A stretch of DNA of 64,000 nt from Dehalococcoidia bacterium (GCA_012959765.1 DUCO01000030.1:124001-188000), one strand, 5' to 3'; positions 27,994-38,618 are shown, counted from the stretch's first letter. The notes: a model not told the origin generated them from the letters alone. A program made the numbers and translations.

Positions 27994-28841
27994 CTACTGC
28001 GCCAATCCCTCTAGCCCCGGCGTAACCACTGGCCACAACAACTCCGTGTGCTCACGGTTGATGTTGTGGCCAGCTCCAATGATTTTTTTGACGGTGAAGT
28101 TGTCACGATGCGGGATGGTTTCTGCGAGATACTCATCGGTGTTGATTCCACCGGAGTTGGGGTCGGCTTGCATGAACAAAACGGGAACTTCGATCTTCGC
28201 CAGAATCTCAGCAGGATCGCTGCGGCCACGCCGGGTGTCATCGACCGTTCCACGCATTATCTCGGTGTCCATCTGTAACAGGCACTCGGCCTTCCACTCG
28301 GCGTAGTACTCGGGCTGTCCCGGACTCATCGCATCGATCTTCGCTGTCATCTCTTCAAGCGAAAGATCGGCTTCCACCAGCTCCAAATGCTTTGCGAAAA
28401 TGCTCCGTGTTACGCCAGGCGCGGCGTTAGGTCGGCGTGCACCGCCACCACGCATTCCGGCATCTTCCAGCACCAAAGCCGTTGCCAGTTCAGGATGCTC
28501 GGATACGGTCGATCCAGCGTTTCCGCCGCCCATCGAGTGTCCTCAGATTATGGCAGGCTGATTGATCACGTTTTCGAGAACGAACACGACGTCACGCACG
28601 TGGTCTTCTCGACCGTACTGACCTGAAGCATGCCGGAATAGCCGTGACCCCGCTGATCCATCATGAACACTTTGTGCTTCTCGGAAAGTATGCCGGTAAC
28701 GTGCATGAACCCGTCACGCCGACTGCTCATGCCATGTAGCAGCAACATCGCCGGTCCGTTGCCGGGTCCAACCGAATACCCAATTTCGACCTCACCAGTA
28801 TTTACGGTGTGGTGAGTAAATCCATCCAAAAGCAATCTCAT
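27994..28841 (-). pseudogene. Alpha/beta hydrolase, disrupted by one frameshift and one TGA
   Basis: N-part (28566..28841) MLLLHGMSSRRDGFMHV..DQRGHGYSG and C-part (27994..28533) beginning GHSMGGGNAG. The linking frame reads QYGREDHVRDVVFVLENVINQPAII*GHSMGGG. Confidence 0.8.
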
Positions 28842-28888
28842 GAACTTGATTCCCTATTTTCTTGTGACGCAAAAACGCTCATTGCCCG

Positions 28889-29329
28889 TTACGGCGCGAG
28901 ATTCTCACCATTTACTGGCGCAATAGTAAGCGGATCCGTCCCTGTTAGGCGGTATATGTTCGAAACACGCGCTATCCCTGGCGTAAATCCAAACATCAAC
29001 GGAGAGGCATCGAAGTACTGGTACTCGATTCCCGGCGCTTCCAACTCTCCGGCTGTGAACTCGACAATAATGCCCTCACCGCCGTACCTCGACCTATCGT
29101 CAACCTTCTCAACAAGGTTGTTCCCGCGGTACTCCCAGTAGTTGGGAGCGGGAACCGGCGCTGTGCCGTTCAACAAATGCTCGACCTCATCCGATCGAAA
29201 CGTGAACGTATGCATTTGCTCAAGATCCATCGGAGTAGTGCGCTTATCAAACACCATGCTCGACCGGTCCAAACCAAGCAAAAACGTTCGAGAACTTGCG
29301 GCCATCAAATAACGGTTGAACTCGGTCAT
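28889..29329 (-). CDS. Hypothetical protein
   Basis: ORF with internal start MTEFNRYLMAASSRTFLLGLDRSSM; no motif recognised. Confidence 0.5.
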   Translation of the reverse strand: MTEFNRYLMAASSRTFLLGLDRSSMVFDKRTTPMDLEQMHTFTFRSDEVEHLLNGTAPVPAPNYWEYRGNNLVEKVDDRSRYGGEGIIVEFTAGELEAPGIEYQYFDASPLMFGFTPGIARVSNIYRLTGTDPLTIAPVNGENLAP

Positions 29330-29358
29330 AAAAGAACTGTTTTCAGGCAACCTGACAA

Positions 29359-30309
29359 CTACCCCAAATGCTCCTTCGGGATCCGCAGCGCCATGCTGCC
29401 TGCAACCGTTACAACATCGAACTGCCCAACCATGCCCACCAGCGTATGCGCCGCCCAATCCTCAAAGCCGTAGTCAGCGGCCAGCCACTTAACCATGTCG
29501 GTGGTCGCCAACTGCAAGCCACGATTCAGCGAGCTGGCGAACTCAGCCTGACTGCCTATGCTGATGATGTACTCGTCGGTCTCAACCCGAGGCATGGTCA
29601 ACACCCGCCCCTTGTGCAACGTAACCGAAAACTCAACGTCCATCGACGTCTCAATCCCGTTGCCCAGCGGCTCGCCATCACCCTGCAGCGCATGCCCGTC
29701 GCCAACGTACAAATAAGCCCCGGTCTGCGACACTGGCAAGTGAACAACCGACCCTTCACGAATCATGTTGTAATCGATATTCCCGCCATACGACCCCGAA
29801 GGCCCCGATGTCGGCGTGAACTCACCTTCAGGTGCAACCCCGATACAGCCAAGCATCGGCTCCGCAGCAAACTTCCGAATCTGCCCCGGACTCTCCGGGT
29901 ACCGAGGACTCACAACAGCTCGCTCAATATCAATGTCCCACGGCAACATGTCTGCCCGCCCCGACCGCACAAGATCCAGCTTGTAGTCGTTAGAAAACAC
30001 CTCCGCCACATGCTCAGGAGTCAGTGCCACCAGACCCAAGCGCACAGACGTGTAGCCCCAGTCGCGATTCAAACGAACTTTCCTCAACTCAACCGAAATC
30101 GAATCGCCCGGCTCCGCCCCCTCTATGTAAAACGGACCCGTAAGCGGATTCCCAGTCTCGTGCAAATGCTCACCGTGAAGATCCTGCCCACCCGAATCGA
30201 GCGTCTTGGTAATCACTGTGTCGGCCGGCTCAATAGTCGCCAGCACCGGGTGGAATTTAGCGAACGTGCGGTAGTAGGTAGTGGCAACAATCTCGTGGGT
30301 CTGGCTCAT
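29359..30309 (-). CDS. Acetamidase/formamidase family protein
   Basis: GNPLTGPFYIEGAEPGDSISVEL; GSYGGNIDYNMIREGSVVHLPVSQTGAYLYVGDGHALQGDGE. Confidence 0.93.
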   Translation of the reverse strand: MSQTHEIVATTYYRTFAKFHPVLATIEPADTVITKTLDSGGQDLHGEHLHETGNPLTGPFYIEGAEPGDSISVELRKVRLNRDWGYTSVRLGLVALTPEHVAEVFSNDYKLDLVRSGRADMLPWDIDIERAVVSPRYPESPGQIRKFAAEPMLGCIGVAPEGEFTPTSGPSGSYGGNIDYNMIREGSVVHLPVSQTGAYLYVGDGHALQGDGEPLGNGIETSMDVEFSVTLHKGRVLTMPRVETDEYIISIGSQAEFASSLNRGLQLATTDMVKWLAADYGFEDWAAHTLVGMVGQFDVVTVAGSMALRIPKEHLG

Positions 30310-30459
30310 ACGGCTTCTCGCTCCTGAAGGATCAACTCGACAACGCGGTCGAAAGCCTAGCATGCTATCGCTGCGAGCCGAGTAGACTGCTCACCATAGC
30401 GAATATCTCAACCCGATACCGACCGAGAACGAAAACTCAGTGACTCCGCAGGAGCAACC

Positions 30460-31393
30460 GTGGGCGAACTAGCGGCCCTCGTAAATGCAGTGGTCTGGGC
30501 ACTCACCGGAGTTATCACAAAAGGCGTCGGCAAGAACGTCCGACCCACCCACATCGTCACCGCACAAGTGTGGATCGGACTCACGTTCCTACTCATCGTC
30601 GGAATAGTCATCGGGCAAATCGACGAACTGATCCACGTCCAGCTCCGATCCGCTCTCTATCTCACAGGCGGAGCACTCATAAACACCGCCGGGTCGCTCG
30701 TCTTCTGGGTCGCACTCTCAAGAAGCACAGTCAGTAAGGTCTACCCGACAACCCAGAGCATCTTCATCAGCGTTTCGGTGCTTGCGGGCTGGCTGTTCCT
30801 TGGTGACTCACCAGAGGCCGGAGTGATTGGTGGAGCGATCTTGATAATCGGCGGCGTGATACTGCTCAACTGGCAACGCAACAACGCCGATGCAAACGAC
30901 CCCGAAAACACAACGACCATCAACGAAAACCCCTCCACCAGAACCCGGCCCAAGCGAAAACCCCGCAGCGACTACATCGGAATCGGCCTCGGTGTAGCAA
31001 CCTCGTTCCTCTGGGCCGGCGGATTTCTATCGACCGTCATCGGCCTCGAAGACACCCCGCCTGTCGCCGCCGCAACCATCCGAAATTTTGTGCCGGCGGT
31101 CATTTTCGTAGGGGTCTTCATCGCCTTTCCATCGCTGCGAATCACTCGGGTGTTCAAGGGAAACGCCTTACGACTAACAGGCGGTGCAGTGATGTTCGCC
31201 CTGAGCGCGCTGACTTTCGTGATTGCACCACGACAACGCACCACCGGGCGTAGTCGTGGTGCTCATAAACACGTCACCAATGTTCGCAGTGGTCTTCGCC
31301 GCAGTAATACTCCGAGAGCGCCTGACGCGCTTCGCCCTTGGCGGGGCCGCTCTAAGCATGGCCGGAATATTCGTAACTCTGGCTTTCCGCTAA
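30460..31393 (+). pseudogene. EamA/DMT-family transporter, frameshifted near the C-terminus
   Basis: Two EamA repeats to about 31230, then the frame continues in another phase as GVVVVLINTSPMFAVVFAAVILRERLTRFALGGAALSMAGIFVTLAFR*. Confidence 0.8.
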
Positions 31394-31431
31394 CCCCTTA
31401 TCGGCACGGCACGACCGACCGACCGACCGAC

Positions 31432-32292
31432 CTAATCCCACAACCCTCGCAGTAGATCCCTGCTGCGTAGGGCAATGCCTTCTCGTTCAGGATTTCGACC
31501 GGAAGTCTCCAATGCAACGATAAACGGACCGTTGCTAGAACCAGAAGCAACCAGCTTGCCTATCGCTCCATCGGCGCTAAAATCGATCAACCCGGTCCCA
31601 ATCTCCATGTGCTGATCCCGCACGTTACCCGCGCCCTCAGGCCCCCGAGCATCGTGCGTCTGCACATGCTTGATCCGATCGCCGAACGTCTCGATTCCGG
31701 CTTCGATTCCACCCGACCCCCACGCATGCCCAACGTCGAAAGTAATTCCCACAGCCGGGCTGTCGATCTCATCAACCGCGTCGGCCAACTCCTGATGTGA
31801 GCGAATCACCCACCCCGGGTTGTAGTGCATATTCTCGAGCCCTATAACCACCCCGGCATTCTCGGCTTCTACAGCAGCATCCTTCACCCAATCGATGAAG
31901 TGCGACATTGAAATAGCGCGATCCTCTTCCGAAACTTCCTCCCTCTCCACTCCGGGCACATGCAGCCGACCCGGATGAAGAACCATCACCTCTACGCCAA
32001 GCTCGCCAGCAACGAAAATCTCCTGGCTGAAATCCTCCAGATCACGCTCTCGCGTTGCCACAACATGCGACCCCGGCAGCGCCGAAGGCGGGAAGTGATG
32101 GGTGTACCGCAGTTCGTGTTCCTGCGACATCTCGAACATCCACTTCAGATCCACCAGCGTCTGCTTCGACAGGTAGACGCTGGGAGCGTTGAACTCGACG
32201 CCATTAAACCCGTGCTCGATCGCCCGCTCGATGGCGTATCGAACCGACTCGGAATTGTCGAGGCAAGATGTCGCAACACTAATTTCGATCAT
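31432..32292 (-). CDS. Sugar phosphate isomerase/epimerase (AP endonuclease 2-type TIM barrel)
   Basis: GLENMHYNPGWVIRSHQELADAVDEIDSPAVGITFDVGHAWGSG. Confidence 0.88.
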   Translation of the reverse strand: MIEISVATSCLDNSESVRYAIERAIEHGFNGVEFNAPSVYLSKQTLVDLKWMFEMSQEHELRYTHHFPPSALPGSHVVATRERDLEDFSQEIFVAGELGVEVMVLHPGRLHVPGVEREEVSEEDRAISMSHFIDWVKDAAVEAENAGVVIGLENMHYNPGWVIRSHQELADAVDEIDSPAVGITFDVGHAWGSGGIEAGIETFGDRIKHVQTHDARGPEGAGNVRDQHMEIGTGLIDFSADGAIGKLVASGSSNGPFIVALETSGRNPEREGIALRSRDLLRGLWD

Positions 32293-32336
32293 GTTTATCT
32301 ATTCTCTGTTTTCAGAATAAGAAAAGAACTACCCAA

Positions 32337-32771
32337 CTAAACCATGAGCAAGTAATCACCGAGGATTTCGGCGAGCTCGGTCATTATTGCCAGCTGATTT
32401 CCGTCGGGGTCTCTGAAAAACGCCATCCACAGCTCATAGTTTTCAGCCGAATGAATCATGTGTGGTTCATCCTGAAACTCAACACCGGCCGCACCGAACT
32501 CTTCATATGCAGCCTGGATATCGTCAACCCGATAATAGATCACGGATTGCGGACTCGACTCTTCATCCCCGGCATCCCCAGAGGGCGTCACTGGCGACTC
32601 CTCGCCCGAACTTAATACCAAGCGAACGCCAGCATTGTCGAAAATAGCCAAATTTGGTGCGTCGAAAATCTTCGACATCCCGAGCTTCCCGCCGTAGAAC
32701 TCCACCGACTTCCCGATATCGCTAACCTTCAGCGCAATCTGACCGATCGGCCCTAACTTAGCTTCCGGCAT
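32337..32771 (-). CDS. VOC-family (glyoxalase/bleomycin resistance-like) protein
   Basis: IALKVSDIGKSVEFYGGKLGMSKIF; FFRDPDGNQLAIM. Confidence 0.9.
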   Translation of the reverse strand: MPEAKLGPIGQIALKVSDIGKSVEFYGGKLGMSKIFDAPNLAIFDNAGVRLVLSSGEESPVTPSGDAGDEESSPQSVIYYRVDDIQAAYEEFGAAGVEFQDEPHMIHSAENYELWMAFFRDPDGNQLAIMTELAEILGDYLLMV

Positions 32772-32785
32772 TTCGCCCCTTTTTT

Positions 32786-33577
32786 CTATGATCGAATCTC
32801 AGCCAGAGCCGACTCATACCCGTCCATCAGCACACTCACCTCGGTCGAATAGATCACCAGCAGCACGCCAGCGTCCCGCCACTGACGCGCCTGCTCGGCA
32901 GAACTAACCAACATTGCGCACGTTTTGCCGTACTTGTTCGCCGCCTCGACGATCTGCATTCGCTTTTCGTCGAGAACTTCGTTCATCTCAGGCTCGCCAA
33001 AAACGCCCAGATCCTGCGCTAGATCCTGTGGCCCCAACGTCAGCGCATCAATCCCGTCCATCGAAGCAATCTCATCGATGTGCTCAAACGCCTGTGCCGA
33101 CTCGAACATCACGGTGATAAAAACCTGGTCATTGGTAAATTTGAGGCGATCCATCACCGGGATCGAAACGTCGAAGTCGTTCCCCGGCGTCGCTCCGGCC
33201 ATTCCTCGTGATCCACGAGGCGTATAGCGAGAAGCCGCAACAATTTCGGCAGCATGTTCAGGCGTATCGACCTGAGGACAATGCAGGTTGTAGATCCCCA
33301 CATCAAGCAACCGTGTAATCCACTCACGGTTCGCCTCAGGCGGTCGAACCATCACAGGGAAGTCGAGTGCTCGACCCATCGCCGCAAAGTTCGCCACGGT
33401 TTCGATCGAGGGCGAAGAATGTTCCATGTCGAGTCGAATAAAATCGAGCCCTGCCTGCTGGAACATCGTCAACAGCGCCGGGTTCCGCAACGTGTTGACC
33501 CACGTGCCAATCTGAAGTTCACCTCGTTCTACACCAGCTTTAAGTGGATTCGCTTTCAAAATCGTTCGGCCTTTCAT
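32786..33577 (-). CDS. HpcH/HpaI aldolase family protein
   Basis: LDFIRLDMEHSSPSIETV; YTPRGSRGMAGATPGNDF; MFESAQAFEHIDEIASMDGIDALTLGPQDLAQDLG. Confidence 0.92.
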   Translation of the reverse strand: MKGRTILKANPLKAGVERGELQIGTWVNTLRNPALLTMFQQAGLDFIRLDMEHSSPSIETVANFAAMGRALDFPVMVRPPEANREWITRLLDVGIYNLHCPQVDTPEHAAEIVAASRYTPRGSRGMAGATPGNDFDVSIPVMDRLKFTNDQVFITVMFESAQAFEHIDEIASMDGIDALTLGPQDLAQDLGVFGEPEMNEVLDEKRMQIVEAANKYGKTCAMLVSSAEQARQWRDAGVLLVIYSTEVSVLMDGYESALAEIRS

Positions 33578-33675
33578 GCGCGCAGCAGTTCGATAAATAG
33601 ATAACTTTGCGGGCTGCGAGTGTAGTACATCTCAAGCCTGCACAATTCACAAACGCTCAGGCAGAACGAACTATC

Positions 33676-34593
33676 TCAGCGAAATGAATCCGGAAATGCT
33701 GTCTCGCAAGCCGCCAGCATCGAGCCCGTGTGCGCGAATGTGATCTTCCGGTGTCGCGTACTTTTAAGCTCCATGTTCCGAACTCCAAGCGACAACAGCC
33801 GATGCGGCCGATCATGTAAAGCACCCGAAACTTCAGATGCCGACGTGCCGATCAGGTACGGCTCCACAAGCACAACTTCCGATGCGCCCGTATCCCGCAG
33901 AGTCCAGCCATAGAACGGCATAACCGTCGTTGCGTACAAAACTGTCACATCAAGATCAGCGGTCGCTTCAAGCACTCGATCAAGCATCGGCCCCACAGCG
34001 ATCACCGCTGGTGCACCCTGCGATCCCTGTCGCTCCACGTGAACTTACCCGGCTCGATCGGACGCGCCACCCCGTTCGAGTCCTCAGACAACCTCACGTA
34101 AACCCTACCCTCACCCGCGGCAGCGTGATCAAGCAGTACAGCCGCTTCGTCAGCGTGACCGGGAATGTTGAATGTCGAAATCGGACAGCAGCTTCAGCAG
34201 CCCAACATCGCCCGGTGCCTGATGTGTCCTACCGCTACTCGCCGTATCGAACGAAGCCCGGACGCTAACAAAAATGCCATCAAGTCCCAAATGGGCAAAG
34301 TCGATCTTGATCTGCTCGTAGGGCCGTTCCAGCAAAAACGGCGTGTAGCTGTGAACTAGTGGCCGGAAGCCCTCTTTGGCAAGACCCGCCGCCACGCCGA
34401 CCATCAACTGCTCGCGAATACCAACGTTGATTATCCGATCGGAGTAAGCCTCTTCCAAACCAGCGTACTTAAACAGTCCGGCTTCTCTGAATTGCGATAC
34501 CCCGATGTCGGCTAACACCACCACGGAATCCGGGTTGCTTTCGAGCATCCGCCCGGTCGATTCGATAAACGCATCTCTCATGGTTGCTGGCAT
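33676..34593 (-). pseudogene. Transketolase C-terminal subunit, two frameshifts
   Basis: 34150..34593 VVVLADIGVSQF..RIINVGIREQLMVGVAAGLAKEG; the middle segment in another frame IPGHADEAAVLLDHAAAGEGRVYVRLSEDSNGVARPIEPGKFTWSDR; then 33676..34038 GSQGAPAVIAVGPMLDRVLEA. Confidence 0.8.
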
Positions 34594-35288
34594 TATTTCT
34601 CCTCCATTTTCGCAACGACCACATGTGGTACACCGGGGTGATTCTGCGTGAGCGCGGTTTTTATATCCTCGTGATCCCGACCATCGATGGTCGCCGACGA
34701 CCAGCCTTCGTTCTCAAACCGTTTGGCGATTCCACCCGACCAGCCGTGTGAAGCCGAGTTGTTGTCGATAACAATCACCGTCAGCTGCTCCAGCCCGAAT
34801 CTCGCCGCCATGGCGATGGCCTCGTGATTGCTACCTTCGTCCAGTTCGGCATCACCCATCAGGCAGAAAACTCTGGGCTTGTCCTCTTTACGAAGCCGTA
34901 AGCCCATCAGCATCCCAACTCCAATGCCCAGGCCATGCCCAAGCGATCCGGTCCCAAGCTCCACTCCCGGAACCAGTTCGCCATCCGGGTGGTAACCGAG
35001 TATCGAATCAAACTGACCCCAGTTCTTCAAATGTTCAGTCGAAAGAAATCCCTTGGCAACCAGAACCGCGTAGTACGCCATCGGACCATGGCCTTTGGAA
35101 AGCAAAAACCTGTCTCGGGCCGGATCATCAGGCCGTGACGAATCAACGTTCATCACCGAGTCGTAAAGTGTCCACACAACATCGAGCGTTGAAGTAGCGC
35201 TGAACGAATGCTTCTCATCGCCAGTCATCATGGTCATCAGATTGCCGAGACCCTTGTACGAATAGTCGGATCGTTTGGACAGCGTCAT
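34593..35288 (-). CDS. Transketolase N-terminal (TPP-binding) subunit
   Basis: DRFLLSKGHGPMAYYAVL, GSLGHGLGIGVGM, CLMGDAELDEGSNHEAIAMAARFGLEQLTVIVIDNN. Confidence 0.92.
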   Translation of the reverse strand: MTLSKRSDYSYKGLGNLMTMMTGDEKHSFSATSTLDVVWTLYDSVMNVDSSRPDDPARDRFLLSKGHGPMAYYAVLVAKGFLSTEHLKNWGQFDSILGYHPDGELVPGVELGTGSLGHGLGIGVGMLMGLRLRKEDKPRVFCLMGDAELDEGSNHEAIAMAARFGLEQLTVIVIDNNSASHGWSGGIAKRFENEGWSSATIDGRDHEDIKTALTQNHPGVPHVVVAKMEEK

Positions 35289-35485
35289 AAGTTGTTATCA
35301 CCTTCGTGTAATTTCCTGAACCTGACTAAAATCCTACAAGTTAAAGTTCACTTGAAGTCAACAGGAATTTTGGTAACCGGTCACTTTTTATTCGATGTTT
35401 ATGCTCTAGCCGGCGATCCGAACTTACCCTCTTAGAGCCGTACCGACCTCAAGGCCAACTCAAACCCGTAATACACTTCCGGTTC

Positions 35486-36544
35486 ATGAAGCAGCCAGCC
35501 AGTCCAGAACCCAGAGCACCCATGGCAACGACAAACACAAGCCGTCGCCGGTCACTGCTGCTCCTTGCCGCCATGCTACTGGTAGTGGTGCTTGCGCCTG
35601 CGCTCATACGCCCCCCACAAATCCCAGAACCCTTCGATCAATCCGCCATCGACCAGTTCAAATCAACCGAGCCTGAACTAGTTTTCTTGGGCAACTCCCT
35701 GCTCGACAACCGTATCGTTCCCGAACTCTTCACCGAGCTCACCGGCAAGCCGACCGTATCGCTCGCTATCGACGGAACGGCTCCCGGAATCTGGTACCTG
35801 CAGTTAACGAACATCTTGGCTGCTGCCAGAATTCCGCCCGAAACGGTATTCGTCTTTTTTCACGATGATCTGATCACCCGGCCGATTTCTTTCACAGGGG
35901 TCAAAGATCAAAGCCTGGTCGAAAGTCTCACGCACACCTACAAGAGTGGATACGGAATCGTTCAGCAGAAATCAGAGTCGATTGGCGAAAGAATTCGGTC
36001 AGCATTCCTGACGCTCTACCCCATCGCAGATTCCACTCGTCGTCGAAGCAGCAGCCCGGTCAGTTCTCTCGGTGCGCAGATAGCCGGCATCGCGAACGAC
36101 GACATTGCCAGCAGCACCGAGAATCTTTTCTCGTTCGTCAACAAACGCGAACAGGCAGAAATAATTCAGCAGCCAAAATTCCACGGAACGTTCGATTCCA
36201 GAATCGACAATTCGTTCCTGCCCTCGATGATCCAACTTGCAAACACCCTGAACATCGACCTCGTAATCGTCAGAGTAGCCGCGAGACCCAATACCAACGG
36301 CACCCCAAACGAACCCAAAGTGCTCGCTGAATACACATCCGATCTCGCCAACTATCTCGATGCGAAAAACGTACGCTATGTCGATATGACGGGTCACATT
36401 AAAGAGGGTGCCATCGACGCCGCCATGTACTACGACGGCTATCACCTGAAGTACCGGTTCCGAAATAGCTACACCGAGTTCTTCGCCGAATGGCTGCTCG
36501 CCAATACCAACACGGATGAACAGGCCGAGGAAGATCGCCCATGA
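35486..36544 (+). CDS. Membrane-anchored SGNH/AlgX-like putative acyltransferase partner
   Basis: N-terminal TM helix, VFLGNSLLDNRIVPELF (GNS block); overlaps the MBOAT start by 4 nt. Confidence 0.65.
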   Translation: MKQPASPEPRAPMATTNTSRRRSLLLLAAMLLVVVLAPALIRPPQIPEPFDQSAIDQFKSTEPELVFLGNSLLDNRIVPELFTELTGKPTVSLAIDGTAPGIWYLQLTNILAAARIPPETVFVFFHDDLITRPISFTGVKDQSLVESLTHTYKSGYGIVQQKSESIGERIRSAFLTLYPIADSTRRRSSSPVSSLGAQIAGIANDDIASSTENLFSFVNKREQAEIIQQPKFHGTFDSRIDNSFLPSMIQLANTLNIDLVIVRVAARPNTNGTPNEPKVLAEYTSDLANYLDAKNVRYVDMTGHIKEGAIDAAMYYDGYHLKYRFRNSYTEFFAEWLLANTNTDEQAEEDRP

Positions 36545-37920
36545 CCTTCCAATCACTCGAATATGGCATTCTCCTGATACTGGTCTTTACCCTCTACTGG
36601 TTCCTCACCCGCCGCCTGCAAAACCTGCTTCTACTCGGCGCTAGCTACGTCTTCTACTCCTACGTCGACCCCAGAATGGCACTGCTCCTCGGCAGCTACA
36701 CACTGGTCAACTACTTCGCAGCAAGGCGCATCGAAGATAACCCACAACACTCGAAACGCTATCTGCTCATTGCAGTAGCAGCTTCGCTGGCTGCACTGGC
36801 GTTTTTCAAGTACGCCGGCTTCTTCGTCGACAATCTGTCAGAAGTTCTCGACACCGTCGGACTCGCCAACTTCAACTCAACTCTAAAAATCATCCTCCCG
36901 GTAGGCATTTCGTTCTACACGTTCCAATCACTTGGCTACGTGATCGACGTCTACATGAAGCGCACTCACGCACGCAAAAACTTCATCGACACCGCACTCT
37001 TCATCGGCTTCTTCCCTCAACTGGTAGCGGGTCCGATAGAGCGTGCTTCATCCCTACTCCCACAGTTCGAACGAGCACGAAAGTTCAATGCCGAACGCAC
37101 AGCATTTGGCATTTCGCTGCTGGCATGGGGGCTCTTCAAAAAACTCGTTATCGCCGACAACGTAGGGATGATCGTCGACAACATTTTCTCAACGAACCAA
37201 CTTGGCGCAGCCGCGCTCTGGGTCGGCGTACTGGCGTTCGGGATCCAGATACTCGCCGACTTCTCTGGCTACACCGATATAGCACGAGGTTCGGCTCGAT
37301 TATTCGGAATCGAACTATCGCTCAACTTCCGTCACCCGTGGCTGGCAAAATCACCCGCCGACTTCTGGCGACGCTGGCACATAACCCTTTCGACCTGGCT
37401 GCGTGACTACGTCTACATCCCTCTCGGTGGAAATCGTCAGGGCCGAGCCTCCACAGTCGTCAACGTTGTAATCACGTTTGTACTCGGCGGACTCTGGCAC
37501 GGCGGTGCATGGAACTTCGTTTTGTGGGGCCTGCTCCACGCCACGTTCCTGCTCATCTGGCGAGGCGCTCGCGCACTGAATATAAAGTCGAATCCACTGG
37601 TATCAGCAACACTCACCTTCACCGTAATCAGCGCCAGCTGGCTACTGTTCCGAGAAGGCGATTTTTCGTTCATTGGCAACAACATATTCGCCAAATCAAA
37701 CGACCTGCAACTGGCCGCTGCCCTCGCCGCAACTGCCCTGCTCTACTCGATACCACTATGGCTGCATGCCATAATTGACCAACCACGCTTCGAACAAATC
37801 TGGACGCGAAACGACGTGAGCAGAACTATCGCATTGACCGCACTCACGCTCACGTCGTTTATCGGAATCTTATTACTTCGAGCCGATCTCTCAGCCGAAT
37901 TTATCTATTTCCGCTTCTAG
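36541..37920 (+). CDS. MBOAT family O-acyltransferase (AlgI-like)
   Basis: PVGISFYTFQSLGYVIDVY, FFPQLVAGPIERA, FWRRWHITLSTWLRDYVYIPLGGN, GLWHGGAWNFVLWGLLHA. Confidence 0.95.
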   Translation: MTFQSLEYGILLILVFTLYWFLTRRLQNLLLLGASYVFYSYVDPRMALLLGSYTLVNYFAARRIEDNPQHSKRYLLIAVAASLAALAFFKYAGFFVDNLSEVLDTVGLANFNSTLKIILPVGISFYTFQSLGYVIDVYMKRTHARKNFIDTALFIGFFPQLVAGPIERASSLLPQFERARKFNAERTAFGISLLAWGLFKKLVIADNVGMIVDNIFSTNQLGAAALWVGVLAFGIQILADFSGYTDIARGSARLFGIELSLNFRHPWLAKSPADFWRRWHITLSTWLRDYVYIPLGGNRQGRASTVVNVVITFVLGGLWHGGAWNFVLWGLLHATFLLIWRGARALNIKSNPLVSATLTFTVISASWLLFREGDFSFIGNNIFAKSNDLQLAAALAATALLYSIPLWLHAIIDQPRFEQIWTRNDVSRTIALTALTLTSFIGILLLRADLSAEFIYFRF

Positions 37921-37934
37921 CGAAACCCTAACGC

Positions 37935-38618
37935 CTACGAACCTGTCAGCCAACCAGCGACCTTCTCGCAGTTTGTCGAAGGATCGAGCAAGTTTCCTTC
38001 GTCACCCTCGCACATGAACACCACGTTTCCAACCACCGTGTAATCGTTGTAGGTTGGGAATCGGGTCGTGCATGTAGCAGGCAGTACATCATCTGAACGG
38101 TCGGAATTGGGTTCGAGATACGATGCTGAGAACGACTTCGACGTGAAGCCAGTGTTCGCCTTTACAGCGGAAGAACCAACAGGGCGCCGGCAAGATATTC
38201 TGTCCGTTAAGTCGCCATCACGAGCCTGATTATCACTCTCGCGACGAAACGTTTGATCGATTGCTGCTGCAACTCCAAGCGTCTTAGCATCTTCGGCAGA
38301 AGCGTAAATCAGAACACCAACCTCAGTCTGATTCATGTACCCCCACTTGAACGTCGTCGCTCCGGGGTAGTCGAGCACGAAATCTCGCTGCCCCTTCCAG
38401 CCGATCGCCGTCACATCGTCCTCGGTAAATACCTGGATCGACTCAACCATGCGGACTCGCTGCTCGGTGTCACCTTCCCCGTCAGATGCCACAAGTGATT
38501 CGTCTTCAGCTGTCCCACACGCAACCGCCACCACTGCAATCAACAGTGCCGAAATCAGCAGTAGCTGAACTCTAGTATTAAGTAGAAATCGATTCATCAA
38601 TGTTGACCTTCTGTGCAA
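37935..38618 (-). CDS. Putative lipoprotein (tandem paralog 1)
   Basis: Lipobox VVAVACG; long shared blocks with 38763..39428 (IGWKGQRDF, LIYASAEDA, SAVKANTGFTSKSFSASYL, RFPTYNDYTVVGN). Confidence 0.75.
   Translation of the reverse strand: MHRRSTLMNRFLLNTRVQLLLISALLIAVVAVACGTAEDESLVASDGEGDTEQRVRMVESIQVFTEDDVTAIGWKGQRDFVLDYPGATTFKWGYMNQTEVGVLIYASAEDAKTLGVAAAIDQTFRRESDNQARDGDLTDRISCRRPVGSSAVKANTGFTSKSFSASYLEPNSDRSDDVLPATCTTRFPTYNDYTVVGNVVFMCEGDEGNLLDPSTNCEKVAGWLTGS

Noticed and set aside
28560-28570. TGA in the alpha/beta hydrolase as selenocysteine or code reassignment
   Set aside because: An additional frameshift breaks the same gene, and other genes use TGA as a normal stop; no SECIS-like element was evident.
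29368-30327. 319-aa plus-strand ORF opposite the formamidase
   Set aside because: Antisense shadow ORF.
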